In this document: one piece after another, positions 1-8,694 of the stretch | Numbering within the stretch: the stretch's first letter is position 1 | Layout of the letters: the number at the start of each line of letters is the position of its first letter | Origin: Chloroflexota bacterium | GTDB taxonomy: Bacteria; Chloroflexota; Limnocylindria; Limnocylindrales; CSP1-4 | NCBI GenBank assembly: GCA_021785115.1 | Contig: JAJYGO010000360.1 | Span: 1 to 13,526, forward strand | DNA length: 13,526 nucleotides | Direction of reading: 5' to 3' | Notes under the pieces: generated by a model | What the model saw: the letters and a program-made list of their open reading frames with translations, nothing else | What the model was told of the DNA's origin: nothing | Database searches by the model: none | Made by a program: the position numbers and the translations under genes

Positions 1-2612
1 AGCGAGATGCACGGCGTGGGCGGCGGCGTGACCGGCACGACCGAGCACTTCTTGGTGGGCGCGAACGAGCCGCCCCAGCTCATGCCGAACGGGAAGAACC
101 CCTGTCCGTAGAAGTAGCTCGTGTGGGTGTGCTTCGGCCCGCCGACGACCCCCGGGCCGCGCGCGGCCCGGGCCTGCCACGCGATGTCGGCCTTCTGCCA
201 TGCGGGGAACCCAGCCTCGACCTGGCTGAAGTCGATGAACGATCGGGTCTGCATCGGGCCGGCGCAGCCGGGCTGCCAGAGGAGCCCGGTCGCGGCGTCG
301 ATGTCCGCGGTCACGGTCACCTTGGCAGGACCCGTGGGCTGCGTCCCGGGCAGGTACATCTCGGTGATGGTCTTGCGCGTCGTCGGGCCGGGCTTCATGC
401 CGGTGAAGGCGTCAATCGTCGCCGTGACCAGCCCGGCCGGCTTGGAGCTGCTGAAGCTCTCGATCGGCATGCCCTTGGAGATCTCGGACATGATCGCGGA
501 CCATAGTGGGGCCGAGCTGTCGAGCGAGAGCCGGCCGGAGTTGGGCGAGTTGTCGGAGTTGCCCATCCACACCCCCACGACCAGCCCCGGGAGCTTGGGG
601 TCCGATGGCGGCGGCAGGTACCCGTCCGCGAGCACGTCGCGGTTGTCGCTGGTGGTGCCGGTCTTGTAGGCGGCAGGACGCACCTTGCTGCTGGTCACCC
701 CGTCCGTGACCCGCCACTTGCCCCAGAACGGATTGACCGACATCTGCGTGTTGCCCGCCAGGATGTCGGTCATGATGTAGGCGGCCTGCTTGGACACGAC
801 CCGCTTCCCGGCGAGGGTGACGCCCGGCTGCGGCCAGACCTGCTCGCCGTTGGGCCCGATGACCTTGAGGATCGTGTGGCGCGGCATCAGGACGCCGCCG
901 TCCGCGATGGCGCCGAAGGCGCTGATCATGTCGATCGGGTGGACCAGCAGGGTACCGATGCTCTCGGACGCGACCGGGTACGTGTTGGCCGGGTAGACCA
1001 GGCCGAAGTCCTTGGACCGCTGGAGCTGGTGGTCGAGACCGTTGATGAAGCCCGCCTTGATCGCGGGCACGTTGAGCGAGAACTGGATGGCGCTCCGCAG
1101 GCGCACCGGGCCACGCTCCGCGCTGTCGGCCTGGGTGGGGAGGAACGGGGTCTGGCCGGGGCTGGCGAAGTTGGTGACCACGTCCATGAACAGCGTCGAT
1201 GCGGTCATTGTCTTGTCGTCGATGCCGATAACGTAGTCGATGGGCTTGATCGAGGACCCAGACTGGCGGAAGCCGTCACCGAGCACGTCGAACTGGGGCT
1301 GGAACTTCTTGTTGCCCTTGCCGAGGTAGTCGGCCGAGCCCACGTAGGCGAGCACCTCCCCGGTCCGGTAGTCGACCACCCCCGCCGCGTCGTTGTGGAC
1401 GTTCTGGCCCGTCAGGTTGCGGATCCAGCCCCACTCCGACGACGGGATCTTCTTCGCCTTGAGCGCCGCGGTCTGGTTCGAGAGGTTGGGGATGACCGCC
1501 GCGGCGTACGCCCACTTCTCGACGGTCTGCTGCATCGAGTAGTTGAGCGTCGTGTAGACGGTGTAGCCGCCGGTGTCGATCTTCTGGCACTGGGTGGTCC
1601 CGCACAGGAGCTGGCCCAGCTCGTCGCGGACCTGCCACACGAACTGCGGCGCCAGCCACTGCGGGGTCGCCTGCGAGGCGAGGATCACCGGCTCGGCCTT
1701 GGCGGCGTCGATCTGCGCCTGGGTGTAGGTGCCGAGGGTCGCCTGGGTGAGCATGAGGTCGAGGATGTAGTTGCGGCGCTGGACGATCGCCGAGGTGGCC
1801 GGGACCACCAGCTCCGTCGTGGTCTTGCCGTCCGCGCCGGTGACCGACTGCTCGACGGCGTTCTTGACGAGGTCGTACTGGGTGGGCGACTTGGGGATGC
1901 CCGCGAGGAGCGCCATCTGGGCGAGCGTCAGGTTCTTGAGGTCCTTGTTCCAGTAGCTCTTGGCCGCGGCCGCCACGCCGTACGAGCGGTTGCCGTAGTA
2001 GTTCTGGTTGAGGTAGTCCTGCATGATCGTCTGCTTGCCGGCCACGCCCGGATAGGCCTGGGTCAGACGGATCGACTGGATGATCTCCTTGGCCTTGCGG
2101 ATGTAGATGTTGCCGTCGAGGACGTCCTGCGGCAGCAGGCGGGCGCGCACGAGCTGCTGGGTGATGGTCGAGGCGCCGCGGTCATTGCCCTGCAGCGTGT
2201 CGATCGTCGCCTTGACGAAGGCGACGGGGTCGAAGCCCGCGTTCCCCCAGAAGGTCTTGTCCTCGGCGGCCGTCGTCGCGTCGATCAGCGCCGGTGGGAC
2301 GTCCTTGTACTGGACGACGTCTCGGCGGTCGCTGCCCAGCTTCGCCAGCTGGACCTTCCCCGTGCGGTCGTAGACCACCGTCTGGGAGGTGAAGGTGATC
2401 GTGTCGAGCGTCGTCGGGTCGGGCAGGCCCTGGGAGAGGTACTGGTAGGCGCTCACCGCCGCGACGCCAGCCCCCAGGCCGACCACGACCAGGATCCCGA
2501 AGACGATGATCGGGAGGGCGACGAGGGTCGATCGGACGACTCCTATGCCGCGGGGGCGGTGACGCGCACCCTGGCGACGGTGGCGCTGCCGCCGGGTGAG
2601 GCTGTTTCGCAT
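1..2612 (-). CDS. Class A penicillin-binding protein (GT51 glycosyltransferase plus transpeptidase), 3' end cut by window edge
   Basis: Bifunctional peptidoglycan synthase that polymerises lipid II and cross-links stem peptides at the outer face of the membrane. The 870 visible codons show a basic N-terminus, one membrane helix at about residues 29-57, then the GT51 domain: AAEDKTFWGNAGFD with the likely catalytic Glu117, GASTITQQL at 147-154, RKAKEIIQ at 172-179 and YLNQNYYGNRSYGVAAAAKSYW-type motif near 200-221. The transpeptidase has SSIK (Ser453, Lys456), SLN (512-514) and KTGTT (650-654), so both activities look intact. The tail beyond about 720 carries a beta-rich region, Cys783, Cys856 and Cys868, and turns proline-rich where the window ends, so the stop is not seen. 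I chose ATG at 2612 because it gives the normal cytoplasmic-tail-plus-helix start; no clear Shine-Dalgarno precedes it. It diverges from tyrS. The family assignment is firm; the PBP1a/1b-type paralogue is not resolved. Confidence 0.95.
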   Translation of the reverse strand, partial: MRNSLTRRQRHRRQGARHRPRGIGVVRSTLVALPIIVFGILVVVGLGAGVAAVSAYQYLSQGLPDPTTLDTITFTSQTVVYDRTGKVQLAKLGSDRRDVVQYKDVPPALIDATTAAEDKTFWGNAGFDPVAFVKATIDTLQGNDRGASTITQQLVRARLLPQDVLDGNIYIRKAKEIIQSIRLTQAYPGVAGKQTIMQDYLNQNYYGNRSYGVAAAAKSYWNKDLKNLTLAQMALLAGIPKSPTQYDLVKNAVEQSVTGADGKTTTELVVPATSAIVQRRNYILDLMLTQATLGTYTQAQIDAAKAEPVILASQATPQWLAPQFVWQVRDELGQLLCGTTQCQKIDTGGYTVYTTLNYSMQQTVEKWAYAAAVIPNLSNQTAALKAKKIPSSEWGWIRNLTGQNVHNDAAGVVDYRTGEVLAYVGSADYLGKGNKKFQPQFDVLGDGFRQSGSSIKPIDYVIGIDDKTMTASTLFMDVVTNFASPGQTPFLPTQADSAERGPVRLRSAIQFSLNVPAIKAGFINGLDHQLQRSKDFGLVYPANTYPVASESIGTLLVHPIDMISAFGAIADGGVLMPRHTILKVIGPNGEQVWPQPGVTLAGKRVVSKQAAYIMTDILAGNTQMSVNPFWGKWRVTDGVTSSKVRPAAYKTGTTSDNRDVLADGYLPPPSDPKLPGLVVGVWMGNSDNSPNSGRLSLDSSAPLWSAIMSEISKGMPIESFSSSKPAGLVTATIDAFTGMKPGPTTRKTITEMYLPGTQPTGPAKVTVTADIDAATGLLWQPGCAGPMQTRSFIDFSQVEAGFPAWQKADIAWQARAARGPGVVGGPKHTHTSYFYGQGFFPFGMSWGGSFAPTKKCSVVPVTPPPTPCIS

Positions 2613-2629
2613 GTCTGGTCGACGATACC

Positions 2630-4021
2630 ATGCAGGGAATGAACAACCGCGTCCCCGTGAGGGGGTCGGACCGTGACGGATCCGACGCAGTCGTTGTGAC
2701 GCCCGCCGGCCCGCCAGCCGATCCCGCACCCGGTCTGCCGGGCCTGATCGACGAGCTGGAGTGGCGCGGCATCCTGCACGCGACCACGCCCGGCCTGCGC
2801 GAGCGGCTGGCCACGGGGCGCACGATCGCGGCCTACAACGGCTTCGACCCGTCCGCGGATTCGCTCCACGTGGGCCACCTGATCCCGATCTTCGGCCTCA
2901 TCCGCCTCCAGCTGCGCGGCGGCCGGCCGGTCGCCTTGGTCGGCGGGGGCACGGGCATGATCGGCGACCCCTCGCACCGCTCCACCGAGCGCGTGATGCT
3001 GACCGAGGCCGACGTCCGCGCCAACGCCGACGCGATCCACGCCCAGCTCGAGCGGTTCCTGGACTTCACGCCCGGCCCGACCGGCGCGGTGATGGCCAAC
3101 AACCTCGACTGGCTGGGCCCGATGTCGCTCATCGAGTACCTGCGCGAGGTCGGCGTCCACTTCACGATCCCCTACATGCTGGCCAAGGACTCCGTGCAGG
3201 TGCGCCTGGAGCGCGGCCTCTCGTTCACCGAGTTCAGCTACATGACCCTCCAGGCGGCCGACTTCGCGCACCTCTACCGGACCCAGGGCGTCGAGATGCA
3301 GATGGGCGGCGCGGACCAGTGGGGGAACATCACAGCGGGTCTGGAGCTGATCCGCCGGACGGCGGGCGGGGGCGGGGAGGGCAGCGAGCAGAGCCCCGCG
3401 CACGGCATCAGCTACAAGCTGCTGCTCTCGCCGTCGGGCACCAAGTTCGGCAAGAGCGAGGCGGGCGACTCCGTCTGGCTGGACCCCCGCCGGACGACGC
3501 CGTACGCGTTCTACCAGTACTGGGTCAACACCGACGACCGCGACATCGGGACGTACCTGCGCTGGTTCACCCTGTGGTCACGGGAGCGCATCGAGGCGCT
3601 CGACGCGGCGACGGCGGCGCGCCCGGACGCCCGCGAGGCGCAGCGTGAGCTGGCCCTCGACGTCACGGCGCGGGTCCACGGCGAGGAGGAGGCGCGGGCA
3701 GCGGTCCAGGTGTCCGCGGCGCTGTTCCAGCGCGAGCCGGTGATCGACCCCGCGCTGCTCGCCCGCATCCACGCTGCCACCAACGGCCCCGCCACCACGC
3801 CAGATGTCGTCGCGGGCGGCGTGGTCGTGCTGCTCGCGGAGACGGGGCTCGCCCCGTCGCGCGGTGAGGCGCGGCGGCTGATCTCGGGCGGCGCGATCAC
3901 CGTGAATGGGGAGCGCATCGCGGACCAGGCGGCCGCGGTGCCGACGCCGGTGGCCGGCGAGTGGCTCGAGGTCCGGGTCGGGAAGCGCAACCGCTCGGTC
4001 GTGCGGGTCGTGGGCGGCTGA
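2630..4021 (+). CDS. tyrS: Tyrosyl-tRNA synthetase
   Basis: Class I aminoacyl-tRNA synthetase that charges tRNA-Tyr in the cytoplasm. The sequence shows the HIGH-type motif as HVGH at residues 80-83 within GFDPSADSLHVGHL, the tyrosine-site segment MGGADQWGNITAG (225-237), the KMSKS-type loop KFGKS (272-276), and a C-terminal S4 RNA-binding domain from about 398 to 455 (RGEARRLISGGAITVNGERI). Bacterial homologues are about 400-430 residues; this reading is 463 because recognisable similarity begins only near residue 38 (LIDELEWRG). The true start may therefore be a later in-frame codon, such as ATG 2639, GTG 2657 or GTG 2696; none has a convincing Shine-Dalgarno. Using ATG 2630 leaves only 17 bases to the divergent PBP start. 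A short glycine-rich insert (245-252) precedes the KFGKS loop. Function is certain; the start is not. Confidence 0.96.
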   Translation: MQGMNNRVPVRGSDRDGSDAVVVTPAGPPADPAPGLPGLIDELEWRGILHATTPGLRERLATGRTIAAYNGFDPSADSLHVGHLIPIFGLIRLQLRGGRPVALVGGGTGMIGDPSHRSTERVMLTEADVRANADAIHAQLERFLDFTPGPTGAVMANNLDWLGPMSLIEYLREVGVHFTIPYMLAKDSVQVRLERGLSFTEFSYMTLQAADFAHLYRTQGVEMQMGGADQWGNITAGLELIRRTAGGGGEGSEQSPAHGISYKLLLSPSGTKFGKSEAGDSVWLDPRRTTPYAFYQYWVNTDDRDIGTYLRWFTLWSRERIEALDAATAARPDAREAQRELALDVTARVHGEEEARAAVQVSAALFQREPVIDPALLARIHAATNGPATTPDVVAGGVVVLLAETGLAPSRGEARRLISGGAITVNGERIADQAAAVPTPVAGEWLEVRVGKRNRSVVRVVGG

Positions 4022-4088
4022 CGACGTCGGGCAGCCACCATCGTCTTGCTCGGCGCACCGACCCCGCGAGTCGCGCCAGACTCAAGCG

Positions 4089-4125
4089 GCGGCCCTCGAC
4101 CGCACGGCCGCCCGTCGAGGGCCGC
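4089..4125. terminator. Perfect 12-bp inverted repeat between convergent tyrS and VOC gene; possible terminator
   Basis: GCGGCCCTCGAC at 4089-4100 is the exact reverse complement of GTCGAGGGCCGC at 4114-4125, with a 13-base loop. It lies 68 bases after the tyrS stop and also downstream of the minus-strand his block, so it could end transcripts from both sides. There is no T-tract on either strand, so it may be a factor-dependent terminator or an mRNA-stabilising hairpin. The rest of 4022-4248 shows no gene. Confidence 0.45.
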
Positions 4126-4248
4126 GGCCACGGCCGGGGACCACGCTCAGCGCATCGGACATCGAGTCTGAGCCGACTCGCGGCGGCGGCGGCCGGCCAG
4201 GAGGCGTGCAGCCGACCAGCGCGGCGCCGGCGGACCAGTCGGCCGTCC

Positions 4249-4659
4249 TCAGCCGGCCGCGAACTCCCAGCAGTGCCCGCTCGGGTCGGCGATGGTCACC
4301 GTCCGCGGACCCCACCGACGGTCGACCGGGCCGTTGAGGATCGGCACGCCCAGCGCGCGCAGGTGCGTCGCGAAGGCGTCGACGTCGTCCACCTCGAGGG
4401 TCAGCATCATCCGCGACGGCGTGCCGGCGGGGCCGACCGGCGACGGCGCGATGAGCTCTGGCGCGGCGGACGCCAGCAGCAGGTTGACGACCATGTTCGG
4501 GAAGCGGTAGGCGACGGCGTCGTCGTCCTTGTGGACGAGCGGCATGCCGAACACCTCGTGGTAGAAGCGCTCGGTCTGGGCCAGGTCGTCCACGAACAGC
4601 GTCACCGCGAAGATCTGCTTCGCCCTGTCGTGCGGGGCGAACGCGTTGGCGGCGGGCAT
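4249..4659 (-). CDS. VOC superfamily (glyoxalase/bleomycin-resistance-like) protein
   Basis: A 136-residue two-module VOC fold protein of unknown substrate. The first module is FAVTLFVDDLAQTERFYHEVFG (from residue 17) and the second starts LTLEVDDVDAFATHLRALGV (from 86), ending in ADPSGHCWEF. In metal-dependent VOC enzymes the four ligands are usually His/Glu at fixed strand positions. By eye these positions are Ala18, Asn59, Met85 and Glu132, so three of four are lost and a metal-dependent glyoxalase I activity is unlikely. Many actinobacterial and Chloroflexota VOC proteins of this subfamily look the same. ATG 4659 is preferred over the further upstream GTG/ATG at 4695 because AAGGGAG (4667-4673) sits 7 bases before it. 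It begins 13 bases after hisIE, as the tail gene of the his block, but no histidine-pathway role is known to me. Confidence 0.85.
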   Translation of the reverse strand: MPAANAFAPHDRAKQIFAVTLFVDDLAQTERFYHEVFGMPLVHKDDDAVAYRFPNMVVNLLLASAAPELIAPSPVGPAGTPSRMMLTLEVDDVDAFATHLRALGVPILNGPVDRRWGPRTVTIADPSGHCWEFAAG

Positions 4660-4672
4660 CGGGTGGCTCCCT

Positions 4673-5425
4673 TCAGCGCCCGCCGGGCCTCCCATGCCGA
4701 TCCCGCAGGACCTCGATGATGTCTGCGGGCATCAGGCCGCGCTCGGCGAGCAGCACGAGCGCATGGTAGGCGAGGTCAGCGGTTTCGCCAGCCAGCAGAC
4801 GGCCCGATTCCAACCTGTCCATGCCGGCCCGCTCGGCCGCCTCGTCGTTCTTGGCGGCGAGGAGCACCTCCGTGGCCTCCTCGGCCACCTTGCGGCCAGC
4901 GAGGTCGACGCCGCCCTCGAGCAGGCGCGTCGTGTACGACCCAGCGGGCCGCTCGGCAGCGCGCTCGGCGATCGTCGCCCACAGCGCTTCGAGCCAGGCG
5001 AAGCCCTGCGGGGCGCGCGTGGTGGCGGGTGCGCCGTCGGCGTCGAAGCAGGACCGCACGCCCCGGTGGCACGTCGGCCCGACGGGCTCGACCCCCAGCA
5101 GGAGCGCGTCGCCGTCGCAGTCGAGCGCGAGGGTCTGCAGTCGCAGCACGTTGCCCGACGTCTCCCCCTTGCGCCACAGCCGGCCGCGCGAGCGCGAGTG
5201 GAAGTGCACCTCGCCGGTCGCGAGCGTGGCGGCGAGCGCCTCGGCGTCGAGCCAGCCGACCATCAGGACGCGACCGTCCGCAACGTCCTGGACGACGCCG
5301 GCGACCAGGCCGCCCTCGACCCAGGCGAGGTCCTCGGGCGCGAGCCCGGCGCTCAGGTCCACCGGTCCGGCGCTCCCCATCGGCGCGCCGGGCCTCCCGT
5401 CGAGCGTCCTGGGTTCGCTGCTCAT
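4673..5425 (-). CDS. hisIE: Bifunctional phosphoribosyl-AMP cyclohydrolase / phosphoribosyl-ATP pyrophosphatase
   Basis: Carries out steps 2 and 3 of histidine synthesis: removal of pyrophosphate from PR-ATP (HisE part) and ring opening of PR-AMP (HisI part). The 250-residue protein has the HisI domain at about 34-128, with [20 protein letters not shown] (73-92), the metal-binding DCDGD (102-106) and the zinc-type [12 protein letters not shown] (116-127; Cys119, Cys126). The HisE domain runs from about 145 to 238 with [24 protein letters not shown] (179-191) and ETADLAYH (214-221). Its N-terminus has about 30 extra residues rich in Gly/Pro/Ala before the first conserved strand. ATG 5425 overlaps the hisF stop by four bases (ATGA), which favours it over in-frame upstream codons. 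Both active sites look complete. Confidence 0.96.
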   Translation of the reverse strand: MSSEPRTLDGRPGAPMGSAGPVDLSAGLAPEDLAWVEGGLVAGVVQDVADGRVLMVGWLDAEALAATLATGEVHFHSRSRGRLWRKGETSGNVLRLQTLALDCDGDALLLGVEPVGPTCHRGVRSCFDADGAPATTRAPQGFAWLEALWATIAERAAERPAGSYTTRLLEGGVDLAGRKVAEEATEVLLAAKNDEAAERAGMDRLESGRLLAGETADLAYHALVLLAERGLMPADIIEVLRDRHGRPGGR

Positions 5426-6219
5426 GCCGCCTCCGTCCCGTCGGGCAGGATGCGCACCGGCAGTCCCGCCGCGGCCATCGTCACCTTGACCTCCGCGATC
5501 GTCCACTCGCGCCGGTGGAAGATCCCGGCCGCCAGCACGGCGTCGGCGCCGGCGTCGCGCACGGCCGCGACGAAGTCGTCAGGACCCGCCGCGCCGCCCG
5601 AGGCGATGACCGGGACCGGGACGAGCCCCGAGATCGCGCGCAGTTGCTCGGTGTCGAACCCAGACCCCGTGCCGTCGCGGTCGATCGAGGTCACCAGCAG
5701 CTCGCCGGCGCCGAGCTCGACCACGCGTGCCGCCCACGCGACCGCGTCGAGCCCGACCGGCTGACGGCCGCCTCGCACGACCACCTCGAAGCCCGACGGG
5801 ACCGCCTCGCTCGCCGGCACGCGCCGGGCATCGATCGCCACCACCACCGCCTGGCTGCCGAACCTCGCCGCGCAGCGGCGAACGAGCTCGGGGTCCTCGA
5901 CGGCCCGCGTGTTGAGGCTCACCTTGTCGGCGCCCGCCCGCAGCACGTCGCGCATGTCGTCCACGCTGCGCACGCCGCCGCCCACAGTGAGCGGGATGAA
6001 CACGCGCCGCGCGGTCCGCTCCACGATGTCGAGCAGCGTGCCCCGGCCCTCCGGCGCGGCCGTGATGTCGAGGTAGACGATCTCGTCGGCGCCCTCGCGG
6101 GCGTAGCGCTCGGCGAGCTCGGGCGGGTCGCCCTCGTCGCGCAGGTCGACGAAGCGGGTGCCCTTGACGACGCGGCCGTTCGCGACGTCGAGGCAGGGGA
6201 TGACGCGGCGGCGGAGCAT
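5422..6219 (-). CDS. hisF: Imidazole glycerol phosphate synthase, cyclase subunit
   Basis: The (beta/alpha)8-barrel cyclase partner of HisH; it uses ammonia from HisH and PRFAR to make imidazole glycerol phosphate and AICAR. The 265-residue protein begins [20 protein letters not shown], with the catalytic acid Asp11 in CLDV and the second, Asp130, in VVVAIDARR, exactly at the positions expected for HisF. Phosphate-binding loops are visible as LTVGGGVRS (77-85) and [11 protein letters not shown] (205-215), plus [12 protein letters not shown] (178-189). ATG 6219 shares one base with the hisH stop (TGATG), and the end overlaps hisIE by four bases. Length and motifs are normal. Confidence 0.97.
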   Translation of the reverse strand: MLRRRVIPCLDVANGRVVKGTRFVDLRDEGDPPELAERYAREGADEIVYLDITAAPEGRGTLLDIVERTARRVFIPLTVGGGVRSVDDMRDVLRAGADKVSLNTRAVEDPELVRRCAARFGSQAVVVAIDARRVPASEAVPSGFEVVVRGGRQPVGLDAVAWAARVVELGAGELLVTSIDRDGTGSGFDTEQLRAISGLVPVPVIASGGAAGPDDFVAAVRDAGADAVLAAGIFHRREWTIAEVKVTMAAAGLPVRILPDGTEAA

Positions 6220-6866
6220 CAGGCAGCGTCCGCGGCGGATCGGACCACGTTCGCGACGAGGCGCAGCCCGTCGGTGCCGGAGCGCTCGGGGTGGAACTGC
6301 ACGCCCAGCAGGTTGCCGCGCGCGACCGCGGCGGTGAACCGCGTTCCGTGCTCGGTCTCGGCGAGGATCACCTCGTCGTCGGCCGGCGCGCCCGCGTACG
6401 AGTGGACGAAGTAGAAGTCGGCGCCGGGCGCGATGCCTGCGAAGGCCGGGTGGTCGAACCGCCGCTCCACCTGGTTCCACCCGATGTGCGGGAGCGTGGG
6501 GGCGCCGTCGAGGCGCACGGTGTGCCCGCGCAGGACGCCCAGGGTGGCCGCCCCGTCCTCGTCGCTGGTCTGGAACAGGAGCTGGAGCCCCAGGCAGATG
6601 CCGAGGAACGGTCGGGAGGCGGCGATCCAGTCGAGGATCGCCGGGACGAAGCCGCCGGCGCGCAGGCGGTCCATCGCGGGCGCCGAGGCGCCCACGCCGG
6701 GGACGACCAGCAGTGCCGGCTGGCCGATCTCGTCGGCGGTCGCCGCCCGCCGCACCTCTGCACCTGCCGTGACCAGCGCCTGCTCGATCGACACCAGGTT
6801 CCCGGCGCCGTAGTCCACCACGGTCACCGGCACGCGCGCCCCGGCTCGCGCCTCGACGCGCGTCAC
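6219..6866 (-). CDS. hisH: Imidazole glycerol phosphate synthase, glutaminase subunit
   Basis: Class I glutamine amidotransferase that feeds ammonia to HisF. The catalytic triad is visible: nucleophile Cys91 in [10 protein letters not shown], and His192 with Glu194 in [10 protein letters not shown]. The oxyanion-loop motif PGVG is at 56-59. No ATG opens this frame near the N-terminus. GTG 6866 overlaps the hisB stop as GTGA, giving 215 residues and an N-terminal extension of about 13 residues before [13 protein letters not shown] codons just downstream (for example the one coding for residue 12) are alternatives. The gene sits directly before hisF, its obligate partner. Confidence 0.96.
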   Translation of the reverse strand: MTRVEARAGARVPVTVVDYGAGNLVSIEQALVTAGAEVRRAATADEIGQPALLVVPGVGASAPAMDRLRAGGFVPAILDWIAASRPFLGICLGLQLLFQTSDEDGAATLGVLRGHTVRLDGAPTLPHIGWNQVERRFDHPAFAGIAPGADFYFVHSYAGAPADDEVILAETEHGTRFTAAVARGNLLGVQFHPERSGTDGLRLVANVVRSAADAA

Positions 6867-7489
6867 CCGAGCGAGCCCTTGGTCGAGGCGACGCCGGTCC
6901 GACGCGGGTCCGGCTCGCAGGCGACGCGGAGGGCGCGGCCGAGCGCCTTGAACGCCGCCTCGGCGAGGTGGTGGTCGTTGCGGCCCGCGCCCCTCAGGTG
7001 GAGCGTGGTGCCGGAGGTCCGCGCGAACGACTCGAGGGCGTGGTCGACGAGCTGGAGCGGCAGCCCGCCGCCGCGCTCGCCGCGGAACGGCAGGTCGATC
7101 ACGGCATAGGGCCGCCCGCTGAGGTCGACGACTGCGGTTGCGAGCGATTCGTCCATCGGCACCGAGCTGTCGCCGAAGCGGTTGATCCCGGCCTTGTCGC
7201 CCAGCGCCTCCGCGAAGGCGGCCCCCAGCACGAGGGCGACGTCCTCCACGGTGTGGTGTTCGTCGACCTCGAGGTCGCCCTTCGCGTCCAGGACCAGGTC
7301 GAACAGGCCGTGGTGGGCGAACGAGGTCAGGAGGTGGTCGTAGAAGCCGATGCCCGTCCCGACCTGGACGCGGCCGCTGCCGTCGAGCGTCAGCGCGACC
7401 TCGACCGTGGTCTCGCGGGTGGCCCGGCGGAGCCGGACGCTGCGGGGGCCCCGCTCGAGGATCTCGAGCGCGCCGAGGGTCGTGGTCAT
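6863..7489 (-). CDS. hisB: Imidazoleglycerol-phosphate dehydratase (monofunctional)
   Basis: Manganese enzyme converting imidazole glycerol phosphate to imidazole acetol phosphate. The 208-residue protein has the family's repeated metal-binding blocks: [13 protein letters not shown] (49-61), HHTVEDVA (78-85), [10 protein letters not shown] (148-157) and [16 protein letters not shown] (169-184), and ends with the usual STKG element. There is no N-terminal phosphatase domain as in the E. coli HisB, so histidinol-phosphate phosphatase must come from elsewhere. ATG 7489 overlaps the hisC stop by four bases, and GGAGGAG (7495-7501, minus strand) lies 5 bases upstream inside the hisC end, the strongest ribosome binding site within the block. 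Confidence 0.97.
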   Translation of the reverse strand: MTTTLGALEILERGPRSVRLRRATRETTVEVALTLDGSGRVQVGTGIGFYDHLLTSFAHHGLFDLVLDAKGDLEVDEHHTVEDVALVLGAAFAEALGDKAGINRFGDSSVPMDESLATAVVDLSGRPYAVIDLPFRGERGGGLPLQLVDHALESFARTSGTTLHLRGAGRNDHHLAEAAFKALGRALRVACEPDPRRTGVASTKGSLG

Positions 7490-8694
7490 GAGGGCTCCTC
7501 CAGGGCGGGCTGCGGCGCGTTCGGCGCGATGTCCAGATCATCCGGCGGGACGTCCGAAGCCTCCGGCGCGATCTGCGCGACGGCCTCGATGAGCCGGTCG
7601 TTCTCGCGCGCGGCGCGGACCGTGACGCGCAGGCAGCGCTCGGCGGGATGGCCGGCGGGGAACGTCCGGGGCACCAGGCCTCGGCGCAGCAGCCGCTGCG
7701 CGACGAACGACGCACGGGCCGCGGAGCCCAGGTCCACCAGCACGAAGCAAGTGACCGAGGGGTAGGGTCGCCAGCCGGCGGCCTCGAAGGCGGCGGCGAG
7801 ACGCGGGCGCTCGGCATCGACGCGCGCGACGTTCGCGAGCATCGCCGCGGGCTCGCGCAGCGCGCGGGTGACCACGGTCTCCGAGATCGTCCCGATCGAG
7901 CCCGGCGGGCGGTAGAGGGCAACCCGCGCGAGGGTCGCCGGAGCGGCGATCGCGAAGCCGACCCGCAGGCCCGCGAGCGCGTACGCCTTCGAGGCGGTGC
8001 GCACGACGACGAGGTTCGGGTGGCGCGACCGCAGGCCGATGACGGACCGCCCGGTGAACTCGGCGTACGCCTCGTCCACGATCACGGCGGCGGGCCGGCG
8101 GCCCTCGGCGGCGGCGTCCGCTTCGATCCCGTCCAGCAGGGCGACGATCGCGCCCTCGGGCTCCTCGGCGCCCGTCGGGTTGTTGGGGTTGCACACCCAG
8201 ACCATCGCCGCGTCGCGGGCGGCCTCGCGCACGGCAGGCAGGTCGAGCGCGAAGCCCTGCTGCGGGCCGAGACGCGGGACGGGGACGACGGTCCCGCCGC
8301 GCTGCTCGGTGACCACCCGGTACATCGCATAGGTGGGCACGGGCAGGACCGCGCGCTCGCCGGCCCGCAGGAACGCCTTGACGGCCATGTCGAGGATCTC
8401 GTCGGCCCCGGCCCCCGGGACCACCTCTTCGACGCTCACGCCGTAGCGCGCCGCCGCCGCCTCGACCAGGTGGCGGTAGTCGCCGGGCGGGTACTCGGAG
8501 AGGCTCGTCTCGAAGCGGCCCGCGGCCAGCATCTCGCCCAGCATCTCGGGCGGGGCGGGGGAGGTGTTGAGGTCGAACCGGATGACCTGTTCGACGGGCA
8601 GGCCGAACCGGGCGGCGACGCCCTCGTCGGTCGCCTCCCAGCTGTACGACGCGGGCTGCCCGGGGTCGGCCATCGTGACGGGGGTCGGGCTCAC
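7486..8694 (-). CDS. hisC: Histidinol-phosphate aminotransferase
   Basis: PLP-dependent fold-type I aminotransferase making histidinol phosphate from imidazole acetol phosphate and glutamate. Visible are the NPNNPTG loop (169-175), DEAYAEF (207-213), the PLP lysine Lys236 in TASKAYALAGLRVGF, and the substrate-carboxylate arginine near Arg356 in CLRVTVR. GTG 8694 gives 402 residues and overlaps the hisG stop as GTGA, the same arrangement as hisB-hisH. ATG 8673, seven codons later, is an alternative without a clear Shine-Dalgarno. HisC enzymes are usually 350-370 residues; the excess lies partly in an acidic, proline-rich tail from about residue 377 to the end, which looks disordered. hisD, often next to hisC, is absent here. 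Confidence 0.95.
   Translation of the reverse strand: MSPTPVTMADPGQPASYSWEATDEGVAARFGLPVEQVIRFDLNTSPAPPEMLGEMLAAGRFETSLSEYPPGDYRHLVEAAAARYGVSVEEVVPGAGADEILDMAVKAFLRAGERAVLPVPTYAMYRVVTEQRGGTVVPVPRLGPQQGFALDLPAVREAARDAAMVWVCNPNNPTGAEEPEGAIVALLDGIEADAAAEGRRPAAVIVDEAYAEFTGRSVIGLRSRHPNLVVVRTASKAYALAGLRVGFAIAAPATLARVALYRPPGSIGTISETVVTRALREPAAMLANVARVDAERPRLAAAFEAAGWRPYPSVTCFVLVDLGSAARASFVAQRLLRRGLVPRTFPAGHPAERCLRVTVRAARENDRLIEAVAQIAPEASDVPPDDLDIAPNAPQPALEEPS

Noticed and set aside
876..2642. A 588-codon open frame on the plus strand opposite the PBP gene
   Set aside because: Its translation is low-complexity (Arg, Val, Leu, Gly, Asp rich) with no domain, while the opposite strand has complete PBP motifs. 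Long antisense frames are expected at this GC content.
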